A stretch of 64,000 bases of DNA, taken from assembly GCA_963817015.1 (NCBI GenBank), contig CAWFMV010000007.1, positions 930,001 to 994,000 on the forward strand, given 5' to 3'. This document shows, piece after piece, positions 25,587 to 34,505 of this stretch. The DNA comes from VAZQ01 sp963817015 (GTDB lineage Bacteria; Pseudomonadota; Alphaproteobacteria; Rhizobiales; Xanthobacteraceae). The number at the start of each line of letters is the position of its first letter. Position 1 is the stretch's first letter. The notes beneath the pieces are model-generated. The model saw only the letters and a list, made by a program, of their open reading frames with translations. It was not told the DNA's origin and did no database searches. The position numbers were made by a program, and so were the translations under genes.

Positions 25587-26567
25587 TCACGCCGCCTTCG
25601 CGGGCGCCTTCAGAAGCTTGCCGACATTGCCGGACAGGATCGCCTCGCCGTCCTTGCCGAGCGCCTTGATGTCGCGCACGAAGTCGCGCACCGCTTCGCG
25701 CGCGCGGATCTCTTGCGGATAGTCGGTCGCGAACACGATGCGGGCGGAGGGAATTTCCACGAGCGCGGTCTTCACCGAGGAGATCGCGCCCGCAAAGCCC
25801 GCGGTGTCGAACATCATGTTGTTGTTGAGATAGTAGTCGAAGTCCTTTTTCGGATTCATGCCGTGGCGGGGATTGCCCTTGGTGCCCCAGAAATCCTTGT
25901 CCTGATAGCTGCGGATGCGTCCCAGCATGGAGGCGATGCCGCCCGAGAGGTGCGCCATGTGCACGGTGAGATTGGGGTGGCGGTCGAACACGCCGGAATT
26001 GATCAGCCGGATCGTCGACATGATCAGCGAGAACTCGCGGCCGACCGAGCGCGCAGTGTCGAAGCCGTCGAACTGCTGCGAGTAGTTGAGCTTGAGCGCG
26101 GGGTGCACGAACACGAACAGGCCGAGCTTTTCCACCTCGGTCCAGAATGGCTCGTACTTCGGGTTATCGAGAAAGAGCCCGTCGGTCTCCGACGTGATCA
26201 CCACGCCTTGAAATCCGAGCTCGTGCTTGCAGCGCGCAAGCTCCTTCATCGCCTCGGGTCCGCCATGCGGATGCGCATGCGCGGCGCCGATGAAGCGGCC
26301 CGGATAGTCGCGCTCGGCCTTCTTGGCCTTGTCGTTGACGAAGCGCGAGGTCTCGAGGTCCGCGCACATGCCCTGCGCGCTGGTGAGCCAGGCGGCGTCG
26401 ATGCCGGACTCGTCCATCATGCGAACGTGCTCGTCGAGATCGTAGAGGAGCTTGTGAATGGTGTAGCTCGGCGCGCCCTGCGCGTCGTAGTGCAGGATCA
26501 GCCGGTCGCCCGGGTCCTCCTTGATCAGCTCGCGCGGCGTGAAGTGGTGCTGAAAATCGACGATCAT
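25587..26567 (-). CDS. Amidohydrolase 2 family protein (ACMSD-like decarboxylase/hydrolase)
   Basis: A 326-residue TIM-barrel metalloenzyme related to ACMS and gamma-resorcylate decarboxylases. The N-terminus MIVDFQHHFTP carries the metal-binding histidine pair, FVHPALKLNY the third His, and VHMAHLSGGIASMLGR plus VFATDYPQE the remaining His and Asp. Start ATG 26567 has GAGG ahead of it. It could in principle act after the 3-hydroxyanthranilate dioxygenase, but that gene is 10 kb away; its direct neighbours are a lactonase-like and a second amidohydrolase gene. Confidence 0.85.
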   Translation of the reverse strand: MIVDFQHHFTPRELIKEDPGDRLILHYDAQGAPSYTIHKLLYDLDEHVRMMDESGIDAAWLTSAQGMCADLETSRFVNDKAKKAERDYPGRFIGAAHAHPHGGPEAMKELARCKHELGFQGVVITSETDGLFLDNPKYEPFWTEVEKLGLFVFVHPALKLNYSQQFDGFDTARSVGREFSLIMSTIRLINSGVFDRHPNLTVHMAHLSGGIASMLGRIRSYQDKDFWGTKGNPRHGMNPKKDFDYYLNNNMMFDTAGFAGAISSVKTALVEIPSARIVFATDYPQEIRAREAVRDFVRDIKALGKDGEAILSGNVGKLLKAPAKAA

Positions 26568-26773
26568 CGAGTGGGGTTCCTCTCAGAATTCCGCGCAGCC
26601 GGGCGGCCCAGCTGGCGCCCGACTGTAAACCCGAGTGGCATCCTGGGTGTCAACCGGAACGCAGCTAGTTTCTGGCAGGGCTGGTGCGAGAGAGAGGCAG
26701 GACCGCAGCTCCTGCCGTCGTCGATTGAGTGTGCCTCACGTCGCGCCGTTCGGCCTTTTGCCAAGCGCTCTTG

Positions 26774-27730
26774 TCACTTGCCGAGGCGGTCGGGTCCCTG
26801 CGCCAGTGTCTTAATGCGATAGAGGCCCTCGCGCGCCGTAATGTAAAGCGTGCGCTTGTCCGGTCCGGCAAATGCAACGTTCGCGCCCTGGCGAGCCGAT
26901 TTGATCGTGCCGAGGTAGCGGCCAGCAGCGTCGAACACCTGCACACCGGCGACGGTTGTGATGTAGACGCGGTCGTCGCGATCGATCGCCATGCCGTCGG
27001 CGCCACTTTCGGCGCCTGATGGGATATCGCGCAATTGCGCGAAGGTGCGCTTGTTCTTGACCGTACCGTCGGCTTGCACGTCGTAGGCGTAGACGGAAGT
27101 GTTGAGCGTATCGTCGACGATGAGCGTGCGTCCGTCGCGCGTGAGTGTGAGCCCGTTGGGCCGCGGAACCTGGGTGTCGATGGCGATCGGCTCTTTCGCG
27201 CCGGCCGGCAAATAGAAGACATAGGTTGGGCGGCCGGTCACCACCGGACGTGGACCCGGATCGGTGAAATAGAGTCCACCGCGGGCGTCGACGAGGAGAT
27301 CGTTCGGCGACAGGAAAGGTTTGCCCTGGAAGCTGTCCGTGACTGTCGTAATCTTGCCGTCGCGACCGCGCTTGCTGATGCGTGGGCCACTGCCTTCCGC
27401 GAACAACAGGTCACCCTCTTTCGTTAGCGCGATGCCGTTGGTGCCGTTGGTGTTCTCGCGTGCAACGGTGATCTTGCCGGCAGGATCGAGATGGAAGACA
27501 CGATTGACCCGGATGTCGGAGAAATAGAGGCCGCCGTCCGCCGTGCCGACGGGGCCTTCTGTGAAGGTGAAACCCTCCTGAACCAGCTCGCTTTCGACAC
27601 CGGGAGCGACAACGCCTGGGATTCCCCCTGGTTGCGCGGCGATGGGGGCTGCAAACAGTGCAATGAGCGCCGCTGCACCGAGGACGGCGTACATGTTCGC
27701 GTCTTTGGTGGAATTGATCTTTGATTTCAT
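26774..27730 (-). CDS. SMP-30/gluconolactonase-family protein, exported
   Basis: A six-bladed beta-propeller lactonase-like protein of 318 residues. ATG 27730 follows GGAGG and starts a signal peptide (VLGAAALIALFAAPIAAQPG). Propeller landmarks include FTEGPVGTADGGLYFSDI, FLSPNDLLVDARGGLYFTDP and PRPNGLTLTRDGRTLIV, with the calcium-binding Glu and Asn/Asp positions kept. The family hydrolyses sugar and other lactones. It is probably co-transcribed with the amidohydrolase genes on either side. Confidence 0.88.
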   Translation of the reverse strand: MKSKINSTKDANMYAVLGAAALIALFAAPIAAQPGGIPGVVAPGVESELVQEGFTFTEGPVGTADGGLYFSDIRVNRVFHLDPAGKITVARENTNGTNGIALTKEGDLLFAEGSGPRISKRGRDGKITTVTDSFQGKPFLSPNDLLVDARGGLYFTDPGPRPVVTGRPTYVFYLPAGAKEPIAIDTQVPRPNGLTLTRDGRTLIVDDTLNTSVYAYDVQADGTVKNKRTFAQLRDIPSGAESGADGMAIDRDDRVYITTVAGVQVFDAAGRYLGTIKSARQGANVAFAGPDKRTLYITAREGLYRIKTLAQGPDRLGK

Positions 27731-27799
27731 ATTTTCCTCCAACCTGGCTCTATCGCTTTGGATCGACGGCTTTGGAAAATCTCTTGTGGCGCGCCTCAG

Positions 27800-29560
27800 T
27801 TACTTCGGCAGCACCAGCTGGTGCACGGTGTTCGAGGTGCCGCCCTCGGGCGGCGGATTGAGCACATGCACCGAAACGGCGCGATCTCCGAGCGGTGCGG
27901 CGCTTTGCGTCGGTCCGGGCGCGAAATAGGGGTTCGGGCCGGCGCGATCGATGGCGTTCGCCGGCATCTCGAATTCGAGCCGCCGCGGGCCGAGAAACTT
28001 GGTCTTCACCGAGACGCCGTTGACCCGCACCAGTGACGTCATCATGAAGCCGCTGCCATCCAGCACCACGCGCACATTCTGTGAGCCTTCCGTCACCTTG
28101 CTGGGCTCGATCGCGCTGATCGTCGGCGCAAAGGTCGCAGCCGCGTGCGAGCGCGGGCGCTGCGTGAAGGTGAAGTACTCGGGATGGTAGCCAAGCTCGA
28201 CCCAGCGCCCGTCTTTCATCACCCGTTCGATCTTCTTGGTGTTGGAGATGTCGCTGACGGGGTCAGCGCTGACGACCACGAGGTCGGCGAAATTGCCGGC
28301 GCGGATCGAGCCGATCTTGGCGGGCCCGCGTGCCTTGTTCTTCCCTTCCAGGATTTCGGCCGACCACGAGGTCGCGGCCTTCAGCGCCTGCATGGGCGTC
28401 AGGCCCAACTCGACCAGCATCTCCATCTCGTGATGCAAAGCGAGGCCCGGCACGCCGCCTGTGATGATGTCGGTGCCGGCCTGGATCTTGCCGCCCGCCG
28501 CGACCCAGCGCTTGTTGAATTCCCGCACGTTGTTGTAGCCCGCTTCGAACTCGGCGCGATCCTGCGCCGGCAGCTTGGGCACCCACGGCATGCTGTCGTA
28601 GCGCGAGGAGAAGTTCTTGATCTGCCGGTTGCGCGCCAGAATGCTGTCGCTCATGTTGCGCGGAAAGTAGACGAGATCCGGATTGCTGATGACGCGATAG
28701 TCTTCGAGCTCGCGCTGCGGGGAGCGCCGGCTTACGCCGCCCCATTCGTAGTTCATGGTGGGATTCATGTAGACGCCGGCCCGGATGGCGTCCGCCATCC
28801 AGGCGTCGAGCTTGGGCCAATCGTTCAGCCGCGTCGCCCAGGTCAGCATCTTGCCGTCCTGGAATCCCTTGAGCTCGTCGGGTGACATCAGGGCTTCCGC
28901 ATAGCCCCAGACGTGCTCGAGAATGTCGATGCCGTCACGCACGGCGTCCGGCGCATGATCAGTGTGACTGAACACCAGGAAGCCCGCCTTGTGCGCCTCC
29001 TCGGCCGCAAACTTGTAGGCTCGGGAAAGCCGCGTGGTGTATTGCGGGAACCACGCCATGTCGGGCTCCGACTGCACCAAGTTGCGGATCTGCTGGCTGA
29101 TCTCGGCTTCCGTGGAGTTAGGATTGAACTGCGGACGCACGCCAGTGTGGAAGAGCCGCGGCACATCGTGTACGGCTTGGCTACGGGTACGCAGCGCTTT
29201 GGGCAGGTTGTCCAGCGCGAGGATCGAGGTCACGCCATGGTTGACCAGCAACTCGCCCATGAACGGGTCCCAGTGCACGTGCGAGTCGAATAGCCCTGGA
29301 ATGATGAACTTGCCGGTGAGGTCGATGACCTGCGCGCCCGCTGGCGCGGCGGCGTCCGCGGTCAACAGATCGCGGATGATGTTGCCCTCGATCAGAATTG
29401 AGCGATCGCGGATCGGTGCGTCGGCTATGCCGTCGATGATGGTCGCGCCCCGGATGAGGAGCGTCGTCGGCGCCTGCTGCGCCTGACCGTCGGTCAGTGC
29501 CGCAAGCGCGAACATGCCGGTGGCAAAAAGCCCGAAAATGGCGCGTCGTTCGATGCGCAT
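27800..29560 (-). CDS. Exported amidohydrolase
   Basis: A 586-residue metal-dependent hydrolase with signal peptide (AIFGLFATGMFALAALTDGQ) and GGAGGT ribosome site. FIIPGLFDSHVHWDP holds the HxH pair, FLVFSHTDHAPDAV a further His, and IQAGTDIITGGVPG the metal-site Asp; SIRAGNFADLVVVSADPV closes the barrel domain. About 120 C-terminal residues beyond the usual end look like an added beta-sandwich (SNVRVVLDGSGF-type strands), perhaps an IPT-like module. Substrate unknown; neighbours suggest breakdown of an organic acid or lactone. Confidence 0.86.
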   Translation of the reverse strand: MRIERRAIFGLFATGMFALAALTDGQAQQAPTTLLIRGATIIDGIADAPIRDRSILIEGNIIRDLLTADAAAPAGAQVIDLTGKFIIPGLFDSHVHWDPFMGELLVNHGVTSILALDNLPKALRTRSQAVHDVPRLFHTGVRPQFNPNSTEAEISQQIRNLVQSEPDMAWFPQYTTRLSRAYKFAAEEAHKAGFLVFSHTDHAPDAVRDGIDILEHVWGYAEALMSPDELKGFQDGKMLTWATRLNDWPKLDAWMADAIRAGVYMNPTMNYEWGGVSRRSPQRELEDYRVISNPDLVYFPRNMSDSILARNRQIKNFSSRYDSMPWVPKLPAQDRAEFEAGYNNVREFNKRWVAAGGKIQAGTDIITGGVPGLALHHEMEMLVELGLTPMQALKAATSWSAEILEGKNKARGPAKIGSIRAGNFADLVVVSADPVSDISNTKKIERVMKDGRWVELGYHPEYFTFTQRPRSHAAATFAPTISAIEPSKVTEGSQNVRVVLDGSGFMMTSLVRVNGVSVKTKFLGPRRLEFEMPANAIDRAGPNPYFAPGPTQSAAPLGDRAVSVHVLNPPPEGGTSNTVHQLVLPK

Positions 29561-29681
29561 GGTTTACCTCCCTCAACAACTGTTTTTGTCGCGTCGATCA
29601 GGAAGGTTATTGCATCGTGGCGCGTCGATCCAGGCACACTGCGGCGGCGAAATCGCGCACGGCAGCGGCGCCCGGTCGCCG

Positions 29682-30662
29682 CTAGTCGGCCTTGATGCCG
29701 GCGGCCTGGATCACCTTCGTCCACTTCGCGCTGTCACGCTTAAGGATCGCGCCCGCCTCCTCCAGCGAGGTCGAAACCGCGATGAAGCCGAGCGCGTCGA
29801 GGCGCTGCTGCACGTCTGGCAGCGCGGCCGCGTTGCCGACCTCGCGATGGAGCAGCGTCACGATATCGGCCGGCGTGCCGGCCGGCACGAACAAGCCGAC
29901 CCAGAAATTGCCTTCGATCTCGGGAAAGCCCGCTTCCGCCATGGTAGGAACGTCCGGCAGCGCCGACAGCCGCTTTCCGGTCGCAACCGCAAGCGCGCGC
30001 AGTTTGCCGTCCTTCGCCTGCGCGATCGAGGAGGCGGGCGAGCTGAAGGCGATCGGTGTGTGGCCTGCGATGGTCGAGGTGATGGCGGGGCCCGCGCCGT
30101 TGAAAGGCACGTGCACGATGTCCAGACCCAGCGAGACGCGGAACAACTCGGCCGTCATATGCGCGGGCGTCCCGATGCCGGCGGAGGCGTAGCTGTATTT
30201 GCCCGGGTTCGCTTTCACGAGGTCGACAAGCTGGCGAACACTGTTGACCGGCAGCGACGGGGTCACGGTGAGGACTTGTGTGGTGGTGAAGGCGAGCGAG
30301 ATCGGATCGAAGTCCCTAAAAGGATCGTAGGGCACCTTGGCGTAGATGAGCGGATTGATGACGAGGCCCGTATCCATCACCAGGATGGTGTAGCCATCGT
30401 GTGCCGCCTGCGCGGCGCGGCCGGAGCCGATCGAGCCGCCACCGCCACCGACATTCTCGATGATGTATTGCTTGCCCAAGTGCTCGGAGAGCTTCTGCGC
30501 GATCAGCCTGCCGATCGCGTCGTTCTGGCCGCCGGGCGCGAACGGAACAATCATGCGCACCGGCCGCGCCGGATAGGCTTGCGCCAGTGCGGCACGCGGC
30601 AGGGCAGAGAGCGCGGCGGCGCCGGCGACGAGGTGCAGGAAGTCTCGGCGGGGAAGTGGCAT
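29682..30662 (-). CDS. TctC/Bug-family solute-binding protein
   Basis: Periplasmic binding protein of the tripartite tricarboxylate transporter type, 326 residues, with signal peptide (RRDFLHLVAGAAALSALPRA). Typical segments are YPARPVRMIVPFAPGG, YIIENVGGGGGSIGSG, HVPFNGAGPAITSTIAGH and the late ALPDVPTMAEAGFPEIEG. No tctA/tctB membrane genes are adjacent, which is common for the many orphan Bug proteins in these bacteria. It may capture the substrate of the downstream hydrolases. Confidence 0.92.
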   Translation of the reverse strand: MPLPRRDFLHLVAGAAALSALPRAALAQAYPARPVRMIVPFAPGGQNDAIGRLIAQKLSEHLGKQYIIENVGGGGGSIGSGRAAQAAHDGYTILVMDTGLVINPLIYAKVPYDPFRDFDPISLAFTTTQVLTVTPSLPVNSVRQLVDLVKANPGKYSYASAGIGTPAHMTAELFRVSLGLDIVHVPFNGAGPAITSTIAGHTPIAFSSPASSIAQAKDGKLRALAVATGKRLSALPDVPTMAEAGFPEIEGNFWVGLFVPAGTPADIVTLLHREVGNAAALPDVQQRLDALGFIAVSTSLEEAGAILKRDSAKWTKVIQAAGIKAD

Positions 30663-30712
30663 GGTGTCCTCTCAGATCAGGCCCCGGACTTAAGCCTGTT
30701 GTCGGAGGAACA

Positions 30713-30806
30713 CTGTAGGATGGGTTGAGCGGCAGCGAAACCCATCATCTCCCGCCGCAAACGTCATGCGTCGTGATGGGTTTCGCGCCGCTCAACCCAT
30801 CCTATG
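30713..30806. repeat. Long palindromic intergenic repeat (taggatgggttgagcgg type)
   Basis: The left arm taggatgggttgagcgg..cgaaacccatca is matched by tgatgggtttcg..ccgctcaacccatccta, an imperfect inverted repeat of about 32 bp per arm around a 25-base centre. Similar bases recur between genes in many proteobacteria. It separates the TctC gene from the decayed toxin-antitoxin pair. Confidence 0.6.
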
Positions 30807-30828
30807 CGCTAATGCGCGTGAACTGACA

Positions 30829-31121
30829 CTACCACTTGACTGATCCTGTATCGAGGTCGCGCAAATCGGCGTCGCGATGCAGTTCGGAATCGTCGAAGTC
30901 GTAGAGCACCACGAACGGCGTGCGAGCGATCGGATAAACGCAAAGTCCCAGATCGGGATGCGGCCGTTTGATTGCGGGAAATGCCGCCAGGACACGTTCG
31001 ATGGTGGCATAGACGCGATCGCGCTTCTCAGCGACGATACGCACACCAAACGGCTCGATACCTTGAGCGAGGAGCGCGTTGAGCTGTCCAGGGCTGTCTT
31101 CGAAACGCGAACGTTCCTCAT
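30829..31121 (-). pseudogene. ParE/RelE-like toxin, frameshifted
   Basis: ATG 31121 overlaps the stop of the upstream antitoxin-like frame (ATGA), as in parDE operons. The first residues, MRNVRVSKTALD, are in one frame; after a missing base near 31088 the next frame continues with QLNALLAQGIEPFGVRIVA, RVYATIERVLAAFPAIKRPH and VYPIARTPFVVLYDFDDSEL, the usual ParE-type strand order of the ribonuclease/gyrase-poison fold. Joined, the protein would be about 97 residues, normal for the family. As sequenced no functional toxin is made. Confidence 0.6.
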
Positions 31122-31378
31122 GTCCGCGACGGAGCGACCCCACGCTTCGCCAGAACTTGATCGGTCAGCGCGCGGGCTTCGTCGAGGAAATATGACCGGC
31201 CGGCCTTGAAGTCCTCCTTGGCCAGTTGAATGAGCGTGAGCTCCTGGTCCGTCAGCTCGCGCGGCAGCTCCTAACCCGCGTCTATCGACTGCACGATCTC
31301 AGCAACAGTCATGACGTGCTCGTCATCCAGCGATGCGAGTTTGGCCGAGATAACGGCAAGGGCTTGGGTTCTGGTCAT
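31118..31378 (-). pseudogene. Antitoxin-like gene with an in-frame TAG
   Basis: From ATG 31378 the frame reads MTRTQALAVISAKLASLDDE and VMTVAEIVQSIDAG, then meets TAG at 31271-31273. The same frame continues without change through ELPRELTDQELTLIQLAKED, YFLDEARALTDQVLAKRGV and stops at 31118, overlapping the toxin ATG. The readthrough product of about 86 residues resembles small addiction-module antitoxins. The nonsense codon and the toxin frameshift together indicate a decayed module, unless both are sequence errors. Confidence 0.5.
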
Positions 31379-31452
31379 AATTGAACGATAACACGACCAT
31401 GGTCGTCTTGCATCAAGGCAGTTGCAAGGGTTCCCGATTTGGCGCTGTTGTT

Positions 31453-32391
31453 TCACGCCACCGCCCTCAGTTCGCGCAGCGCTCGCTTCACCGCCGTATC
31501 GAGCGGTGTATGCGGAACCTCACCGATTGTCGCCTTGAGCTTGTCGCCTGAAATCCGGTGCGGGACCTTCCAGAGATAGTCGAGCTCGGACAATTCGCGC
31601 GGCAGCGCGAAGAATGGCGACAGCGCCTTGATCATCCACCACTGCATCTGCCGCACCCTGAGATCGCGGCTGTCGCGGCCGCTCGCTTTGGCAATCGCAT
31701 CGATCAGCGTGCGGCCAGTGATCGCGTGGCCGGGAAAGCCGAATGTTTCGAACGAGCCGAGCCGCTCGCGCTTCTCGGCAAGCCGGACCATGGCGGCCGC
31801 GAGATCGGGCACGTAGGCCCATTCGTGCACGACATCGAGCGGGCCCGGATAGGTGACCTCGTTGCGGGCGAGCTGTTTGGTGATCACGAGATCGAACCAG
31901 GCGCCGCGGCCGCTGCCGAAGAAATCGCCGGCGCGCAGAATGATGGTGCGCACGCCGCGCTCGGCGGCTTCCTGCATGCGCTGCTCGATCTCCACCCGGA
32001 TATCGCCCTTGCGGGTCGTGGGCTGCATCGGCGTTGACTCATCGATCACGCCCGGCATGCCGGCGCCGTAATTGTACAGGTTGCCTGGAAACATCAGCGT
32101 GGCGCCCGCGGTCTCGGCTATCTCGATCGCCGAATATGCGTGTGCCAGTGCCATGCGGCGCCAGGTCTTGAACGGCGGATTGAGCGCGTGCAGCACCACG
32201 TCGGCGCCACGTGCTGCCGCGATGGCATCGAGGCGGTCGATGGTCTCGACAACCTTGGTGCCGCGCGGCGCGCGATGCGTTGCGCCCGGCCGCACCAGGC
32301 TCGTCACGCTCCAGCCGGCCATGCGAAACGCTTCGGCGGCTGCGCAGCCGAGTCGTCCGGCCGCGCCCAGCACCAGGATCTTGCAGCTCAT
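31453..32391 (-). CDS. NAD-dependent epimerase/dehydratase-family protein
   Basis: A 312-residue extended short-chain dehydrogenase. CKILVLGAAGRLGCAAAEAF is the N-terminal nucleotide-binding glycine motif; ADVVLHALNPPF and FPGNLYNYGAGMPGVIDEST follow the NDP-sugar epimerase order. The catalytic YxxxK is not clear. Its ATG overlaps the stop of the upstream PLP enzyme by four bases, so the two are translationally coupled. Confidence 0.85.
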   Translation of the reverse strand: MSCKILVLGAAGRLGCAAAEAFRMAGWSVTSLVRPGATHRAPRGTKVVETIDRLDAIAAARGADVVLHALNPPFKTWRRMALAHAYSAIEIAETAGATLMFPGNLYNYGAGMPGVIDESTPMQPTTRKGDIRVEIEQRMQEAAERGVRTIILRAGDFFGSGRGAWFDLVITKQLARNEVTYPGPLDVVHEWAYVPDLAAAMVRLAEKRERLGSFETFGFPGHAITGRTLIDAIAKASGRDSRDLRVRQMQWWMIKALSPFFALPRELSELDYLWKVPHRISGDKLKATIGEVPHTPLDTAVKRALRELRAVA

Positions 32392-33539
32392 GCGGCGTCT
32401 CCGTGTGCGGCGCGGAGTGCCTGATCGAGGTCGGAGAAGAGATCGTCAGGGTCCTCGAGCCCGACCGAGAGGCGCAACAGATCGGTCGGGCAGGGCGGGC
32501 CCTCGACCGAGCCCCGATGCTCGATCAGGCTCTCGACGCCGCCCAGCGAGGTGGCGCGCTTCCACAGCTCGACCTTGGCCGCCGTTGCAATGGCGGCGGC
32601 CTCACCGCCCTTAGGGCGGATCGACAGCATGGCGCCAAAGCCACTCATCTGGCGGGCCGCGACGGCGTGTCCGGGATGGCTCGGGAGGCCGGGATAGAGC
32701 ACGCCTGCAATACGTGGATGATTGGAGAGGCGCTCGGCCAGGATTGCAGCGCTTGCCGCCTGTGCACGCACGCGCACGTCGAGCGTGCGCAGCCCCCGCT
32801 GCAAGAGCCACGCTTCGAAAGGCCCGAGAATCGCGCCGTGCTGGATGCGGATCGATTTGATGCGCTCCCAGAGCTCGGACGCGCGTGCTGTCGCGAGCGC
32901 ACCCGCGATGACGTCGGAATGGCCGTTGAGATATTTCGAGGCCGAATGCATCACGATATCGGCGCCGAGCCGCAGCGGCTGCGTGAACACCGGCGTCGCG
33001 CAGGTCGAATCGACTGCCAGCATAGCGCCGGCCGCATGCGCGATCTCGGCAAGCGCCGCAATGTCGCTGATCGGCCAGAGCGGATTGCCGGGAGTTTCGA
33101 CGTAAAGGAGCGCAGTTGTGGGCTGGAGCGCGGTCCGCACCGCATCGAGATCCGTGGTGTCGACGAGCTCGATCGTATAGCTGAAGCGTTTCCCTTCGCT
33201 CATAAGCCAGCGACGGAACGCCCAGTACATGACCTGCGAGGCAACGATGCGCGACCCTGGAGGCACTGCCAGGATGACGCTGGTCGCAGCTGCCATGCCG
33301 GACCCGAATACGAGCGCCTCATTGGCTCCCTCGAGTGCCGCGATCACGGCTTCGGTCTGGCGCACGGTGGCATTGTCGGGCCGGCCGTAAGCATAGCCAG
33401 AGCGGTACTCGTTGTCCGGGTCGCGGATGAAAGTGGTAGCGACGTGCACGGGTGGTACCACCGCGCGGGTCAGGGGGTCGACCGTGCCCAGCGCCTGCGC
33501 GGCCAGCGTGCGGGGGTTCCAGCGGGGCGGTTCGGCCAT
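32388..33539 (-). CDS. Cys/Met metabolism PLP enzyme (cystathionine gamma-synthase/lyase type)
   Basis: A 383-residue transsulfuration-family enzyme. YAYGRPDNATVRQTEAVIAA, VFGSGMAAATSVIL and VDSTCATPVFTQPLRLGAD are family segments; HSASKYLNGHSDV carries the PLP lysine, Lys202. Whether it makes cystathionine, cleaves it or demethylates cannot be told from sequence. Coupling to an epimerase-like gene is unusual. It is divergent from the HIG1-like gene, about 170 bases apart. Confidence 0.9.
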   Translation of the reverse strand: MAEPPRWNPRTLAAQALGTVDPLTRAVVPPVHVATTFIRDPDNEYRSGYAYGRPDNATVRQTEAVIAALEGANEALVFGSGMAAATSVILAVPPGSRIVASQVMYWAFRRWLMSEGKRFSYTIELVDTTDLDAVRTALQPTTALLYVETPGNPLWPISDIAALAEIAHAAGAMLAVDSTCATPVFTQPLRLGADIVMHSASKYLNGHSDVIAGALATARASELWERIKSIRIQHGAILGPFEAWLLQRGLRTLDVRVRAQAASAAILAERLSNHPRIAGVLYPGLPSHPGHAVAARQMSGFGAMLSIRPKGGEAAAIATAAKVELWKRATSLGGVESLIEHRGSVEGPPCPTDLLRLSVGLEDPDDLFSDLDQALRAAHGDAA

Positions 33540-33711
33540 TGCAATCTCCAGGGCGGGGCCTCACATCATCACAATGCGGCGCCACGTAAAACTGGTGTTT
33601 GGTGGTATGGTTTCGCGTGCCGTCCGATAGTGCTAAGCCCGAAGTCGCGCACGTCGCTATTTCGCCTTCTTCCCTGGCGGGAGAGGCTTATTCGCCAAGG
33701 TTGGCTCGCCC

Positions 33712-33906
33712 ATGACCCAATTCTTCTCCTACGCCCTTGTGCCCATTGCCGTCATCGCGGTGGCTGTCGTGCTGGTGTTCGGCCTTGTCAACATGATGCG
33801 GGGCGGCTCGCCGCAGACCTCGCAAAAGCTGATGCGGCTGCGTGTGCTCATGCAGTTCGTGGCAATCATCGTCATCATGATCACCATCTGGGCGATGGGG
33901 CGCTGA
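33712..33906 (+). CDS. Two-helix inner-membrane protein (HIG1-domain-like)
   Basis: A 64-residue protein with two helices, FFSYALVPIAVIAVAVVLVF and VLMQFVAIIVIMITIWAMG, joined by a basic loop (SQKLMRLRVLMQ) with the QxxMRxRVxxQ pattern of HIG1-type proteins. In alphaproteobacteria such proteins are linked to respiratory complex assembly. It sits four bases before the cobalamin adenosyltransferase gene and is probably co-transcribed. Confidence 0.85.
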   Translation: MTQFFSYALVPIAVIAVAVVLVFGLVNMMRGGSPQTSQKLMRLRVLMQFVAIIVIMITIWAMGR

Positions 33907-33910
33907 CCGG

Positions 33911-34492
33911 ATGGTGGTGCTCAACCGCATCTATACGCGCAGCGGCGATGATGGCACCACGGCGCTCGGCACCGGCGAGCGGCGGAAGAAATACGATCTG
34001 CGCATCGAGGCCTATGGCACGCTCGATGAGGTCAATGCCGTGATCGGAGTTGCGCGGCTGCATATGGCAGGCGATCCGGCGCTTGATGCGGTGCTCTCGC
34101 GCATCCAGAACGATTTGTTCGACGTCGAGGCCGACCTCTGCATGCCGTCGGAGGCCGGCAAGGGTCCGGGCGGTGCCAGACTGACCGTCACGGATGCTCA
34201 GGTGACATGGCTCGAAGGCGAGATCGACCGCCTCAATGCCGAGCTGGCGCCGCTCAAGTCGTTCATTCTGCCGGGCGGCAGCTCTGCTGCCGCCTATCTG
34301 CATCTTGCCCGCACGGTCTGCCGGCGCGCCGAGCGGATCATGGTGGCGCTCGCTGACAAGCCTGGCGAGAGCGTCACTGCGGCGGCGCTCAAATATGTCA
34401 ACCGGCTGTCGGATTTTCTGTTCGTGGCGGGGCGCCGCATGAACGACAAAGGCGCAGCCGACGTGCTCTGGGTGCCGGGGCAGAATCGCTAG
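33911..34492 (+). CDS. Cob(I)alamin adenosyltransferase, PduO type
   Basis: Makes adenosylcobalamin from cob(I)alamin and ATP. The 193-residue product opens with IYTRSGDDGTTALGTGERR, the PduO-type ATP-binding N-terminus, and later shows FILPGGSSAAAYLHLARTVC RRAER, the conserved helix with Arg/Glu residues, and YVNRLSDFLFVAGR. Adenosylcobalamin feeds ethylmalonyl-CoA and methylmalonyl-CoA mutases, consistent with mcd in the window. Confidence 0.93.
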   Translation: MVVLNRIYTRSGDDGTTALGTGERRKKYDLRIEAYGTLDEVNAVIGVARLHMAGDPALDAVLSRIQNDLFDVEADLCMPSEAGKGPGGARLTVTDAQVTWLEGEIDRLNAELAPLKSFILPGGSSAAAYLHLARTVCRRAERIMVALADKPGESVTAAALKYVNRLSDFLFVAGRRMNDKGAADVLWVPGQNR

Positions 34493-34505
34493 GGACACCA
34501 GTCCG

